This document shows, one piece after another, positions 10,311 through 22,106 of a stretch of 64,000 bases of DNA. The DNA lies in the NCBI GenBank assembly GCA_026122225.1, contig JANEZZ010002202.1, positions 496,001-560,000 of the forward strand, in the 5' to 3' direction. The position numbers were made by a program, and so were the translations under genes. The notes beneath the pieces were generated by a model, which had not been told where the DNA came from, made no database searches, and saw only the letters and a list, made by a program, of their open reading frames with translations. Source of the stretch: Heloderma charlesbogerti (Eukaryota > Chordata > Lepidosauria > Squamata > Helodermatidae). Positions within the stretch are counted from its first letter, which is position 1. Each line of letters opens with the position of its first letter.

Positions 10311-13276
10311 AAGTTCTCCACTTGATTGGGATCAGGAAAACTCCAGAATTACATGGTGCAAATGGGGAATATTCCTCAGAATAGTCTCATTGCTTCCTTT
10401 AAATCTATGCAAGACTAACAGCTTAGTGCCAACATGGTGCCACACTATCACATAAGTCCTTTGAGGAGTAATTCAAGACAGCTGTAGTAGTGCAGTGTTA
10501 CAAAAAAGTGATGACAGCATCACTGAGTGTCACATTGCCAGCCACAAATATTTAAGACTGGGATGCTACCTATCTCATGGGTTATATATTGGAGTGTAAG
10601 ATATTCTAAATATATGTGGCTTGACAGGTGTGATTTGAGGGTTGTTCCTTGACATTGTCAGTAAGTCTTAGAGTAAAAAAATATTTATTTTCCTGACATA
10701 CTTACTGTTAGACTCTTAATTATTGGATTCTGTACCACATGGTGATTCCTACTGAATAGAAACATATATTTCATTTCCCCCCTAGCAGAAAATAAGCAAT
10801 ATTTCACTGTTGAAGGGAAACAACATATTAATGATGGATGAGTTATCTGGCTTGATTAACAGTATATCAATTTCAAAGGATTTATGACTGCACATAGATT
10901 GGACTTGGATGGTAAACATTTAACAAGGGGAATCTCACTCTCTCGTCTTCATTCGTATTAAATTTAATTAAATTTTAACCAGGCAAACTGTGTTTTTCCT
11001 CACCCATCTTCAATTTCAGCCCTGATTCAATAATCTCTACTAAATTACTGCAGTTGCAATCATCATTTATATTTAGAATTAACCTCTTCATAGCTTTTTC
11101 TGCAAAACTGTGACATTTTGAAAGAGTCATTTTATATAATTAGGTCCAGTTCATTCCACAAGCCTATGCCTGGATTATTTAGATACGTATGGTTACTGTG
11201 GTTTATTCTACAAGTGGCTTGGTGGAATAAATCAACCCAGAATTTCTGAATATAGAAACTCGTCTACATATTGTGGTTGCTTCAAGGATACTGCTGAAAA
11301 TGGCCTCCCCATAGCAAACTCTTCACTCCTTATGAGGTCTTAGCACACTGTATATTATTATCATGTTATAAGTATCCCACTCTCAGCAATGGCTGCCACT
11401 GACTGAATTAAGGGTGGCACAATGTACATTTTTTTTCATACATCACCATAAGGTAAGAACATGTATGATGAAGGAAAAATTCTCCTTTCACCTGTTTTTT
11501 TTAGGACCTCACTATGTCAGTTTCACTGGCATCCCTGTGTTCGCCAGATATGTACACCAGTGTTTTGGTCAAGAGTTCACAAAAGTGAACTGATCCACTG
11601 TAGGATAATCTTTGTTCTGGACCTGTGCTGATCTATGCAGAAGACAAGTTTATGCTCATGATTTGAGTTTATGCAAATTAAGTGAGCAGGATGGGGGAAG
11701 GACAGCAGGACAAATGGTTGTGTGAATAGAGTTCTGTTGTGAGTGTGGGAACAGGACTTCAAAACCAAAAAGGTGATAAAGCCCCATTCCATCTGTGACT
11801 AAAAACTACAAAAGCCTACAGCTAATTATCTGCTAGAGTTGTTCTCTCTCCCACCTGCTGAGCCCAGTACTAGTCTAGGAGGAGGGGAACGGGAAGGAAG
11901 AGAAGTCTGATGTCATCACCAATTGAAAATACATCTTTTTATCTGTATTTATGACTCGCCCTGTCTTGCCCTATGCCGCAGAAAAGGAGTGAGAAAAAGG
12001 AGCTATTGTATCTTTAAATATAAAATGAAATATCAGCGACATGACAAAAAACTCAAGTAGTGATTCAGGTTGGGTGGTTAGAGTGCGAACGCTCCTTTCA
12101 CCTGATTTGAAAATCAAGAAGACAACTTGTAGCGGGTCTAAGAATGCATGAATGAGCTTCCTCTATACATGACCATATTGTGCTTGAAAAGATAGAAGTA
12201 TTTAGTTCATATAATCCAACTTCAACAAATGTTACATTGGTGCCATGCTAATATAGTCAAATAACATTTGCACAGTGTGCATATAAATGTATTTTGGGAA
12301 TTTGAACTGTGGCAACTCTAGGGACCCCTCCTCCCATGTCCCATCATCAACCTTTGAAAATTGCTCCCATGGGTGAAGATTTATATTCCATGGCTGTATC
12401 ATGGAGTAATATTATCATTCTCTCTTAAGACAGAGAGGGCTGGAAAGCAAGCAAATACAGAACTCTGGCTTAGGGGAAGGCACAATCCTAACTGCTTCTG
12501 ACAGCTGTTTGAGTGTGGTTGGGACAGGCCAGGACTGCCCCTCTTCCAGCAAAGAGTTCCATCAGTGGGGAGGGGGGGCATCCATTGCAGAAGCCCCCTG
12601 GTAGCACCACAGAAGATTCATGGGCATAGATCTGGTGGGTCCCAAATTGGAGCAGGTTGGAGGTGGCCTTGGATCCACTAGATCAAAGCCCTTTGGTTCC
12701 CTATCAGTCATGCCAGCCTGGAGCTGCCATAATTAATCCCTCCCCATTTATTTCAAGGGGGGGTAAAATGGAGATCCTATGGGCCTCTTTGTGGGATCCC
12801 CCCCCCAACACACACACACCTGCCTTGGCCCACATGACCCGGCAGGGCTTCCACTGCTTCACACACACACCCAATCTAGGATTGCTCTGCTCAGGATGAA
12901 TGTTTTTTTTTTTTCTGATTAAGTATGGTACACTAGGGAAAAAATATCTTTCCTTGGTGTTAATTCACATACCTATGTTGGCCACATTATAATGGTTAAC
13001 ATCAACCCAGGAGGATTTTCCATCAACCCCTAAAACAGAGTCAAATAAAGGACTTAAAAAACAAGGACCTTCATGTCTCTGGGATTATAAAGTGTGTTTC
13101 ATGTGCACTGTACTAGAGAATACTGACCTTTAGAACAACCCAGAATTTGATTTAGCAAGTTCTAGCATTCTCATTTTTACTTATAATTTCTTATAAACTT
13201 TTGACAAGCTTCTCAGACTTATTGACCTACACTTCACTAGATGTAATTTAGTGAAGTTCTCTACATTCCTTCCCCT

Positions 13277-13278
<2 letters not shown>
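10311..13278. other. Anonymous AT-rich sequence, no gene or recognised repeat
   Basis: About 3 kb. Only short chance ORFs, no splice-supported coding pattern, no terminal repeats with target duplications that I can see, and no strong palindromes. It may hold very old repeats beyond recognition by eye. Confidence 0.6.

Positions 13279-13324
<46 letters not shown>
13279..13324. repeat. (TA)n microsatellite
   Basis: An uninterrupted AT dinucleotide run of about 46 bp. Confidence 0.97.
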
Positions 13325-13326
<2 letters not shown>

Positions 13327-13511
13327 TACTGCACTGAAGTACTGAAGGTAAGAAAGCTTTTATTGTACAACAAGCTTCATGTACAATGATCAGTCACTGA
13401 ACCAATGCTGAGATTGCTGTGGAAGAACGCTTTTCAGCAAGGGATCACTAAAAAAAAGCCAGAAGTAATTCCATAATACCAGAACATTTGGATCAGTCAG
13501 GTGTACACCAT

Positions 13512-13968
13512 TAAGGGTGCAATCCTATCGGGATAGGTGGCCGCCTCCGAACTCGGAAGCAACCACCTATCCAATGTAGGGCAAGAGCAGCACAGAGGGG
13601 ATTTTCCCCTCCACACTTCAGCCAACCTACATTCATGGCTAGACAGCCAATTTTGGCTGTCTAGCTGTGGGAAGTCAGAGTGGGGTGGTGGTGGATGCCG
13701 GACGACGCATAGGAAGCATTGGAAAGGCATGTCCACCCTCCGTGCCCTGCCCTGCCCCCAGGAACACCCCGTTTTTGCTGCTCCATGCTTCTCTTATGAG
13801 TGTGGAGTGCGGGGCTGATCCACGCTGCCTATGAGGCAGCATGGGAGGGGGTGGAGGTCAGTTCTCAGGGAACAGACCTTGGAGTGTGGGCTTCCAGGTC
13901 GATTCCCGGGAACTGACCTATCCTATGGCCGTCTAGCTGCTGACTAGCGGACATAGGATTGCACTCTA
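13512..13968. mobile_element. MITE-like element with TGCAATCCTAT inverted ends
   Basis: The left end (GGGTGCAATCCTAT) is inverted at the right (ATAGGATTGCACTCT), about 455 bp apart. Inner arms also pair in part (GGATAGGT with ACCTATCC; GGCTGTCTAG and GCCGTCTAGC). Flanks TTA / AAA do not prove a target duplication. No coding capacity. The superfamily is uncertain; a PIF/Harbinger-type MITE is one possibility. Confidence 0.55.
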
Positions 13969-14105
13969 AATGTGCCAGTTCTGAGTTCACCAAGAAAAAA
14001 CGAAGGGCTGCAAACTCTGCTCCTCTTTCCATATTTGCCCATCAGCCATCCAGCTCACCTCATTCCCGTAGGCACTGCGGATAAAACATTTCCTGCCCAG
14101 GATTT

Positions 14106-14424
14106 TATCCAACAGTGTCATTCTACGAACTCAAATAGTGCTAGTGGAGCTCCACCAAACCTTTCTGTTGTGCAAGCACTTGTACATTATGCTGGTGCAA
14201 CTGCTCGTGCAACTGCTCGTGCAAGCGGTTGGGCAAGCAGTTGCACAGCTGCAACTGCTTCAACAACCACTTGCACAATTAGTGTTACAACTAGTTGCAC
14301 AACCCGTTGTGCAACCATGCTTGCACAAACGTAATTCCAGTTGGATTCTCCCCTTGTGCATAGTTCGAAACCTAGTTCTGCTAGCGCAATCGCATTTGCA
14401 ATAGTAGAATGACACAGTTGGATA
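14106..14424. mobile_element. MITE-like element with an array of GTTGCACAA-type motifs
   Basis: The ends TATCCAACAGTGTCATTCTAC (21 bp) and their inverse at 14404-14424 match with one mismatch. Between them, 14195-14335 holds about a dozen spaced copies, in both orientations, of a roughly 7-9 bp motif (TTGCACAA, CAACTGCTCGTGC, AGTTGCAC). Such subterminal motif arrays are typical of transposase-binding regions, but here the array fills the middle. No target duplication is obvious, and the array gives spurious ORFs. Confidence 0.6.
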
Positions 14425-14456
14425 TTGCCCCCCCCCAAGAGCACATCATATAAGTG

Positions 14457-14849
14457 TAGAGATGGGGGAGAAATTCATTTGGTTTGCATTTTAATGAGAT
14501 TCACATTCCCTGAACCAATAAAAATATAGTTATTTTTCACTATTTACAGTTTTCCAAATTTTGAGATGCAGTTTTCAAATTAAAAATGCCACAGATGCAT
14601 ATATTAGGGGAAAGTGCACAGAAAAATGTGTATATTACTGGAAATAATGTGTAAAACCATATCTTAATCTTATAAGGGACAATTGCTTGCAAAAAATTCA
14701 TATATTAGGATAAATGTGCACAAAAATGCATAAAAAATGTCATTGGGATTTTAAAATGAACACCACAAAACAGAAATGAGATGAAACAAACTCAACATTG
14801 AAAAAATGAGAAACTGAACAAAACCAAAATTGATAGATTCATCCATCTA
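14457..14849. mobile_element. Non-autonomous element sharing a family with 62206-62869
   Basis: Begins TAGAGATGGGGGAGAAATTC and ends GATTCATCCATCTA, inverted in part. The interior is AT-rich with inverted segments (TGTGTATATTACTGG, CATATATTAGG). The same start and end patterns and the order of interior phrases (TGGTTTGCATTTTAATG; CAAACCAAAATTGA) recur at 62206-62869. No clear 8-bp duplication remains. It is hAT-like by its ends only. Confidence 0.55.
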
Positions 14850-15872
14850 AATGTGAATGAAAGGACTGGTGGAGGAAAGGGATTGGTGGGCCTTGCCATA
14901 GCCTCACTTGGTATCCACTGAGAATATGGTAGACTGTCCCTGGCAAGGGCTTTGCAACCCTAGTAGCAACTTAGAGACAAACTAGGCTGTTGTGGCGTGA
15001 TCTTGTTAGACAACAGCCTGTTTTATAACATAAACTTTGAAGGTGGTAGTTAAGGTACATTAGAGGAGAATTAGGGCAACATGTTAAGAAGTAAGAACTG
15101 AAAAGGAAAGTTCTACAAAACATGGTCCTGACTCCTCAAGAAACTGTGAGAGAAAGAGGTCAGTAAGCTTGGCAAGATCACAACTATGGGCCAATTGCTC
15201 CTTTGTAGTTAGTTCAAAATCCCATGGCTCTGTAAATACTGTAGGTGACAGCTGCTAATGGTTTATGTGCAAAGTGTAGTGTTATGTGTTGGCAATAGTG
15301 CTAGAATAACCAAATCCTTGTCTAATTTGGTTTATCAGTAGCCAGGGTGGGGGTAAACATCATAAATGGTGGAACAGAGTATTTTCTTTCTAATACCATA
15401 TGTAACAATATTTCCATTCAAACCCTGAGTCTATTTTCTCCTCCTTACAACTCACAATGTTAAGTGGGCAAGTAATTAACATTTCAAGCAAGGGCTTTTC
15501 AAATCTTCTCTTTGATGTATGCTATATTCTGGTTTTGTTCCAGGTAGAAATCAGAGAAGGAAGAGAGAAAAAGAGAGAGACAGAATAAAGATGTGTGTGT
15601 GTGTGTGTTTTAAGTATGAAACAGCAGTGTTAAAATAAAGCATGAAATTACCAAAGAGCCCAAATTCTGTTCCCTTCCCAGTTCTGCCACTGTGTGTGTA
15701 TGGTGCAGCAGCTTTACCCATGACCATTGGGGAAATAAAGGTAAATACTGGGAAGCCATGGCCTTTTAAAGAATCCTCCAGGGAACATGTTGGCCTTTAT
15801 CAGTAGTCTAGTGGTAAATTTTGAAATGCATACATTCATTGTGGTAGTGCAAGTCTTTTCTAAAGCTAATGA
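14850..15872. other. Anonymous sequence
   Basis: No gene, no recognised repeat. A short (GT)n run lies at 15593-15608. Confidence 0.6.
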
Positions 15873-15880
15873 GTCTTAAT

Positions 15881-17517
15881 TAGGGATATTGCAAGTGTCT
15901 GTGCAGGGAGTGGAGTCCCATGGACTGCTTGGCCCCCCCAACTCCGCTCACCGAACCCCCACCCCCGCCTGTCGAGCTGCGTGAGCTGCCAGGGCTTACC
16001 AGTCCCGTCTGCAAGCTCCCGTAGCCAAATCGCAAATGGTGACTTGCTATTTTTGTAAATTAAATCTTGTGTGCAATGGCCAGCACTTTCCGGCTGGCCA
16101 TTGTGCACAAGATCTAATTTTTGAAAAAGGAGTTGCTGTGCTTCCCTGAGAGATTGTTCCTTTCTCCCCGCTATCCTGGGCCAGCTACATGGGAGCAGCG
16201 GCTTGATGAGAGGAGGAAGGCGAGAGGGGCTTCCCTCTCGCCTTCCTCTCCCATCAAGCTCTGCCTTTGCATAGCTGGGATGGCGGTGTGTGTGGGGGAG
16301 ATTGGAATGATCCTTCCCCCCACCTCCATCCCAGCTCCCGTGAAGGCAGCAGCTTGACGAGAGGAGGGAGACAAGAGGGAAAGCTTCCTCCTGTCATCCA
16401 GCTGCTGCCCCATGTAGCTGACCCAGGATGGCCAGCTCTCCTCATCCCAGCTATGCAAAGGCAGTAGCTTGATGGGAGGAGGGAGACAAGAGGGAAGCTC
16501 TTCTCGCTGCCCTCCTCTTGTCAAGCCACTGCACCCATGTAGCTGGCCCGGGATGGGAGGGGGACACAGGAACTATCCCCCCCCCATCCCAGTCCCTGTA
16601 AAGGCAGCAGCTTGGCAGAAGGAGGGAGATGAGAGGAAAGCCCGTCTTGTCTTCCTCCTCCTGTCAAGCTGCTGCCTTCATGGGAGCTGGGATGGAGTGG
16701 GGGGAAGGATCATTCCAATCTCCCCGCCCCCCCCCCAGCTATGCAAAGGCAGCAGCTTGATGGGAGAAGGAAGGCAAGAGGGAAGCCCCTCTCACCTTCC
16801 TCCTCTCATCAAGCTGCTGCTCCCCCTTCCCAATATTTATTTATTTTATTATTTTATTTATTTCATTTCATTTCTATACCGCCCAATAGCCAAAGCTCTC
16901 TGGGCGGTTCACAAAAATTAAAACCAAACAACACACAATAAAACAATTTAAAATATATAGAACATTAAAACCACAATATAACAATACAACCACAATAAAA
17001 CCTAGCAGCAGTGCAAGAGTTTAAAATACAGATTTAAAACAGCAAAGATAAAAATTTAGAAAGCTAAAATGCTAAAATGCCTGGGAAAATAAAAAGGTCT
17101 TCACCTGGCGCCGAAAGGAATACAATGTAGGCGCCAGGCCAACCTCACTAGGGAGCAAATATAGTACAAATATAGAGTCCCTTTTACACAAGATGGGGCT
17201 CTATATTTTCATATATTTATTGTGGTGAGCAACGATGGCCAGAAAGATCCAGTTCTACAACATTAGAGGCCTCTTAAATGTTGTGGAAATTGCCCTTTCT
17301 GGCCACCGTTGTGCACAACAATAAAACTATGAAAATAAGAGCCCCATCTTTTGTAAAAGACGGTGGCTGGCATAGAGGAACACGCAGCTGTGGTATGCTT
17401 CTGGACAGCTTGCTGAGCCCTCCAGGGCTCACGCAGCCTGGCTTGTGCGAGAGGGTGGCAGCAGCAGCTGCTGGAGTGCCCACCAAGCACGGACTCTAAT
17501 GAGTTCGTCCATCCCTA
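15881..17517. mobile_element. hAT element with palindromic GC-rich cassettes
   Basis: Exact 8-bp flanks GTCTTAAT (15873-15880 and 17518-17525), with ends TAGGGATAT and CATCCCTA. The interior at 16140-16830 is a run of about 100-bp cassettes in which CAGCAGCTTGATGAGAGGAG pairs with CTCCTCTCATCAAGCTGCTG, repeated four to five times with alternating GGAAGGATCATTCC-type spacers. It also carries a hairpin around 16060-16115 (AATGGCCAGCAC / CTGGCCATTG). No coding capacity. An L2 tail is nested at 16834-17156. It differs in sequence from the TACGTA family but shares the cassette principle. Confidence 0.85.
16834..17156 (-). mobile_element. L2 LINE 3' end nested in the hAT element
   Basis: The minus-strand 3' end has the same 'AGAGAGCTTTGGCTATTGGGCGG' terminal motif and the same 3' UTR as the copy at 7776-9546. 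It breaks off at CCAACCTCACTAGGGAGC. The target duplication is short or diverged (CAATAT / CAAATAT). Confidence 0.8.
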
Positions 17518-17525
17518 GTCTTAAT

Positions 17526-18627
17526 TGCCCATTCAAGATCAAGTGACCCCCAAAATACTTTGCATCACAACAAGGAACGATGTAATGTGAAGATGCAGCT
17601 AACCTCAGAGGGAACAGGGAAGTCTGAGGGGGGTGGCAGATGACATCAGTGCCCCTGTGAGCCCTGGGTCCACTACACCACTGGCCCTTATGGAATAGAA
17701 GGGTGGCCTCCCATACACTGCGGGTGGGATAACATAGAGGAGTGAGACTAGGCTGTGACTGGAGTCTAGAACTCTTAGAGCTGGGTGGCGCCAGGCTTGG
17801 ATACAACACTATTACTTAAGGCCAAACTAAATGTTCTTCTAATTATGCATAGGGAAGCTATACATGATAGGTTTGTTTACTCCAGTGTAATCACAAGTGC
17901 CCCAATTTGGATCTGGACCATGGCACTCTGGGGAGAGGAGGCAAAACCTTCCTCTCACCCCTTTTCATCCTAAAATCCCCTACACACCCTGCAAGGGGTA
18001 AAAAAAGAAAAGAGTCCACCCACTCCCCAGCTAACCAGGTAGTGAGGTGGGAGCAGGGTCCCTTTTTCTTTTCCATTTTAACAGGTGGCTGGGCCTGCTG
18101 CAGAGCTGGCCTCCAGACCTACCAGCACCTTTATTTACTAAGCATGTATGAAGAAATGCCTGTATGTAACTGTTGGTGTCATGTAATGTTTACTTGGTGT
18201 GTGGCCTCTATGAGGTATGTCTGTGTAGGCCTGAGGCCTTGTTTCAAAGGCCTGTGTAGTAGTTGCTTAGCAACAATCTGAAGTGGGAGAGAGAATCACT
18301 TTGAGTATTGTTAGAGGGGGCCTGGAGCAGGAAAATTGAATTCTGATTGGCTGGGGATTCGAGCTAGGTAGAAAAGAGCAGTTGGGAAAGGGCAGTTAAG
18401 CTATGACAGTTGACTGTTGACGTATCCCTGAGGGAGGGAGAAAGTCTATGGGTTGTTGTGTGGTGTTTTAGAAGGACTAAGAGAAAGTTGAGGAGAAAGT
18501 GAATAGCTAAGGCCTGGATGTTAAGCTATTGTTTGTCTGTGGGATAACCTTACATGGTTGGAGAAAATCAGGAACAGGGTACAGGTGGCTGTTATGGCAA
18601 GAGGATGCCCTAAGATCTTGGCAGAGG
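17526..18627. other. Anonymous sequence
   Basis: Short ORFs only. I see no family resemblance, splice-supported gene or terminal repeat. Confidence 0.55.
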
Positions 18628-18635
18628 AAGGTTAT

Positions 18636-18834
18636 TTATTTATTTATTTTATTTATTAAATTTATTAATCACCCATCTGGCTGGTCACCCAGCCACTCTG
18701 GGCGATGTATAACAAGGTCAATTTAAAACAATAAAATACTACATTAAAAACACCACATTTCTAAAAAAATACCCTAACCCACCCAAATGCCTGCCTGAAC
18801 AACCATGTTTTCAGTGCATGGCGGAAGCTCATTA
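18636..18834 (-). mobile_element. L2 LINE 3' fragment with target duplication
   Basis: Minus-strand L2 3' end of the first subfamily (CCAGCCACTCTGGGCGATGT, as at 4432-4465), flanked by AAGGTTAT at 18628-18635 and 18835-18842. It is a severely 5'-truncated insertion of 199 bp. Confidence 0.88.
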
Positions 18835-18871
18835 AAGGTTATACAAGCAGGCAGTAAAACCCAGATAAACT

Positions 18872-19085
18872 TAGGGATGTAAGAGGAATCCAGGTGGGCG
18901 TGGGGGTGAGGGTAGAGCTCAACAAGCTTTTGTCAGCTTGCCCCCTGGACTCTGTTCTGTCTTCTGCCAGCTGGTCTGACTAGGTCCACAGTGAGTTGGG
19001 CCAGCTGGTGGATTTCCCATATTTTTTTTATTTGTGGAAATAGACATTTGTGTAAATTGCAAATTTGTGCAAATGTCTATTTCTG

Positions 19086-19130
<45 letters not shown>

Positions 19131-19245
19131 CCCAGAATTGGGAGAAAATGTGTGGCTTGACTCACAAATGCAAGCCAAGACGGGAGCACTGCAGAAGTAC
19201 AGTGAGCCCCAAAAGGACCAGACTTCCTGATGGTGGACATCCCTA
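18872..19245. mobile_element. Short hAT element with central hairpin
   Basis: The 8-bp flanks GATAAACT / GATAAATT match at 7 of 8, with ends TAGGGATGT and ACATCCCTA. The centre holds AAATAGACATTTGTG paired with CAAATGTCTATTT, followed by an (AT)n run at 19089-19124 inside the element. No coding capacity. Confidence 0.82.
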
Positions 19246-19263
19246 GATAAATTGTCCAAGCAG

Positions 19264-19830
19264 TAGGGATGGCCAGAACGCTTACCTGTCGTTCTGGGGC
19301 AGGGGGGGTCCGCAGGGGGGGAGGCGATCTGTTCCTCCCCCCAGAATCCTCGTCGGCTGGCTCCGCTCCGCAGTGATTCTGCGCAGCCGCCAGCCGGCTC
19401 CGAAGCCCCAGCGATATGGCTGCCATGGCAGTATCGCTGGGGTAGGCAGGGTAAGTCTCCGTGACATCCCTGCTTTTACGTGTTAGGCTACGCAAATATT
19501 TGCATAGCCTATCATGTTAATGAAAACCACGGACGCAAATGGTGTCCAGGACGCCATTTGCGGCCGTAAAGGCCTTAGTTTAAGGCAAATGCAGCCATTT
19601 ACAGCTGCATTTACCTTAAACTAAGGCCGTTACGGCTGCAAATGGTATCCCCAGTCAATCCGCGCAACCAGCGATACTGCCATGGCGGCCGTATCGTTGG
19701 GGCTTCGGAGCTGGCGGCAGGGAGGATCCACCAGCGAGGACTTCGCCCTGCAGGACAAGATAGGGAATCCGATCCTTCACGGACTTTGGGGGGCCATTGG
19801 GGTCTGTGGAGGATTTCTCCAACATCCCTG
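19264..19830. mobile_element. Palindromic hAT element (A-like left, B right)
   Basis: Flanks CCAAGCAG / CCAAGCAA match at 7 of 8. The left end is TAGGGATGGCCAGAACG with an outward GTAAGCG on the minus strand; the right end is GAGGATTTCTCCAACATCCC. The interior has the TAGGCTACGCAAAT palindrome near 19483-19518, a GGCCTTAGTTTAAGG palindrome pair (19569-19630), and a long inverted GCCAGCTCCGAAGCCCCAGCG block. It lies only 18 bp from the previous hAT element. Confidence 0.85.
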
Positions 19831-20263
19831 CCAAGCAACCAAATATGCAACAGAAGGAGCTTTGGTATCATTGGAAGACTACCCAGAAGCTGGCTATGGT
19901 TGTAAGGGTATTTGGCTGTGGTGGAGGTTTAGGGAATTTGGTCTGGGGTAAAAGAAGTCCTTTGAGGCTTGTAACAGCAACAACGTCTCTTGAGTCCTAA
20001 GGTATTGTCACTAAGCAGTCTTTTGAAAACCCCTAAGTAAATATCAGTAATCCCTTATGTACAAAATAGCCCTTTAATAAATTACTTGCTTAATAATCCA
20101 TCTTGTCTCTAGTGTTGATGCCCATCTCATGCCTAAGCCTCTTATACCAGCTACTAGGAAGCTTTAAAGTATCTTAAAAGAAGTGGTGGCAATGGAAAAG
20201 GGTCAGCTTGTGGAACTCTGAGTTACAGTGGCAGAGAGTTCCTTAGGTCCTGAAACATAAGCA

Positions 20264-20556
20264 TGTGCAACCAGCTTGATTGATAACTGTGGCAAATAGA
20301 GGGAGAAGACGTGGAGGCAGTGACAGACTTTGTATTTCTAGGCGAAAAGATTACTGCAGACGCTGACTGCAGCCAGGAAATCAGAAGACGTTTACTTCTT
20401 GGGAGGACAGCAATGACAAATCTTGACAAAATAGTGAAGAGCAGAGACATCACACTGACAACAAAGGTCTGCATAGTTAAAGCAATGGTATTCCCCGTAG
20501 TAACCTATGGCTGTGAGATCTGGACCATAAGGAAGGCTGAGCGAAGGAAGATAGAT
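20264..20556 (+). mobile_element. BovB reverse-transcriptase C-terminal part, left of a hAT insertion
   Basis: Reads VEAVTDFVFLGEKITADADC, SQEIRRRLLLGRTAMTNLDK and VVTYGCEIWTIRKAERRKID, the well-known region after the RT palm in BovB. Frame 20311-20556 is open and runs straight into the flank of the hAT element. It resumes at 21511 after the duplicated AGATAGAT. Confidence 0.9.
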
Positions 20557-21510
20557 TAGGGATGGCGGAGAATTTCTCCCCGAAACTTCGGGGGGCCAAG
20601 CGCCAACGTGTTCGGCCCCCCGAACATGTTTCGGGGAGAAATCCTCCACACACCCCCGCCCCCCACCCACACCCCCCGGGACGGGACTTACCTTCCCTGA
20701 ATGTCCCTCCCGGCGGCGGGTCCGGCTGGCGGTTCGTCGCGTGTTCGAGCGGGGCAGGAGCGGCAGCCGGTCTTTCGACCGGCTGCCGCCCCCGCCATTG
20801 CAATAAAAGAAAAAAAAAAAAAGTCCCCTGATAGGCTACGTGACGATTCACGTAGCCTATCACGGCTAGATTTGCAAAGTCAGCCGTGATAGGCTACGTG
20901 AATCGTCACGTAGCCTATCACGGGTGACTTAAAAAAAAAGTGTGTACGGATAATGGCGTCCCCCATAGGGAGCCGCCATTCCCGTTCCTTATTTGGTCGC
21001 TGTAGTCTACGTAAATGTTTACGTAGACTACGGCGAAAATAAGGGCAACGCTATTTGCGTTGCCCTTATTTTCGCCTTGTCTACGTAAACATTTACGTAG
21101 ACTACAGCAACTAATTAAGGAACGCGAATGGCGGCTCCCTATGGGGGCCGCCATTCGCGTAAGCGCTTTTTTTTTTTTTAAAGTCACCCGTGATAGGCTA
21201 CGTGATGATTCACGTAGCCTATCATGGCTGACTTTGCAGATCTAGCCGTGATAGGCTACGTGAATCGTCACGTAGCCTATCAGGGGGCGTTGTTTTTTGT
21301 TTTTTGTTTACTTCCGCGTTTGCGGCCGGGCGAGGCGAGGCGCCTCCTCCCCGGCCTGAATTTCGGCGGCGAGGCGGAGCCTCCCCGCCTGATTCGGCGG
21401 CGAGGCGGAAGCCTCCCCCCATGGCCTGAACTTCGCGGGGGGAGCAGCGAAGCGCTCCCCCCACTGCGAACAAGCTGCGAGAAAAGGTAAGTGACTTTCG
21501 TCCACCCCTA
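20557..21510. mobile_element. Palindromic hAT element (B-left, A-right), exact 8-bp duplication
   Basis: Exact AGATAGAT on both sides (20549-20556, 21511-21518). The B end at 20557-20645 folds on itself (GAGAATTTCTCCCCGAAAC against TTTCGGGGAGAAATCCTCC). The interior has paired P1 palindromes GTGATAGGCTACGTGA.. (20829-20863, 20887-20922, 21190-21224, 21248-21282), the CCCTTATTTTCGCC inverted block around 21030-21080 and ATGGCGGCTCCC arms. The right end is GTAAGTGACTTTCGTCCACC. It interrupts a BovB frame, so its boundaries are certain. Confidence 0.93.
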
Positions 21511-21886
21511 AGATAGATGCTTTTGAACTGTGGTGCTATAGGAAAATTCAGAGAGTGCCTTGGACTGCAAGAAGATCAAACCAGTCCATACTCCAGGAAA
21601 TCAAGCCAGACTGCTCACTTGAGGAATGATATTAAAGGCAAAACTGAAGTACTCTGGCTACATAATGAGAACACAGGATACCCTGGAGAAGATGCTGATG
21701 CCAGGGAAAGTGGAAGGCAAAAGGAAGAGGGGCTGACCAAAGGCAAATGGATGGATGATATTCTGGAGGTGATGGACTTGACCTTGGGGGAGCTGGGGGT
21801 GGCGACGGCCGACAGGAAGCTCTGGCGCAGGCTGGTCCATGAAGTCACGAAGAGTTGGAAGCGACTGACCGAATAAACAACAATAA
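21511..21886 (+). mobile_element. BovB 3' end, right of the hAT insertion
   Basis: Continues the BovB C-terminus (FELWCYRKFRECLGLQ) and ends in the 3' terminus GAGTTGGAAGCGACTGACCG followed by a short AATAAACAAC/AATAAATAAG tail. Several indels break the frame. Confidence 0.88.
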
Positions 21887-22065
21887 ATAAGAAACCCCAT
21901 ACGTGGGATTGCCTAGTGAAAGAGCAGTTCCCCTATAGGTGGTGGCAGTGCTGGGGAGAGGAAATCCCCCATATCACAGGCCCACACAGAGACCAGAAAC
22001 TCTGGGGAACTGAAGAGGCAGTTCTGGAGGCCAGCACTTTGCTTTACAGCATGCCCAGCTGACTG

Positions 22066-22106
<41 letters not shown>

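Noticed and set aside
13972..14404. ORF with Thr/Cys/Gln/Leu-rich repeats (QLLVQLLVQAVGQAV)
   Set aside because: Translation of the GTTGCAC motif array of a MITE.
20829..21282. CRISPR-like array of regularly repeated palindromes
   Set aside because: Repeat spacing is irregular, repeats are themselves full palindromes in a vertebrate transposon with 8-bp duplications, and there are no cas genes.
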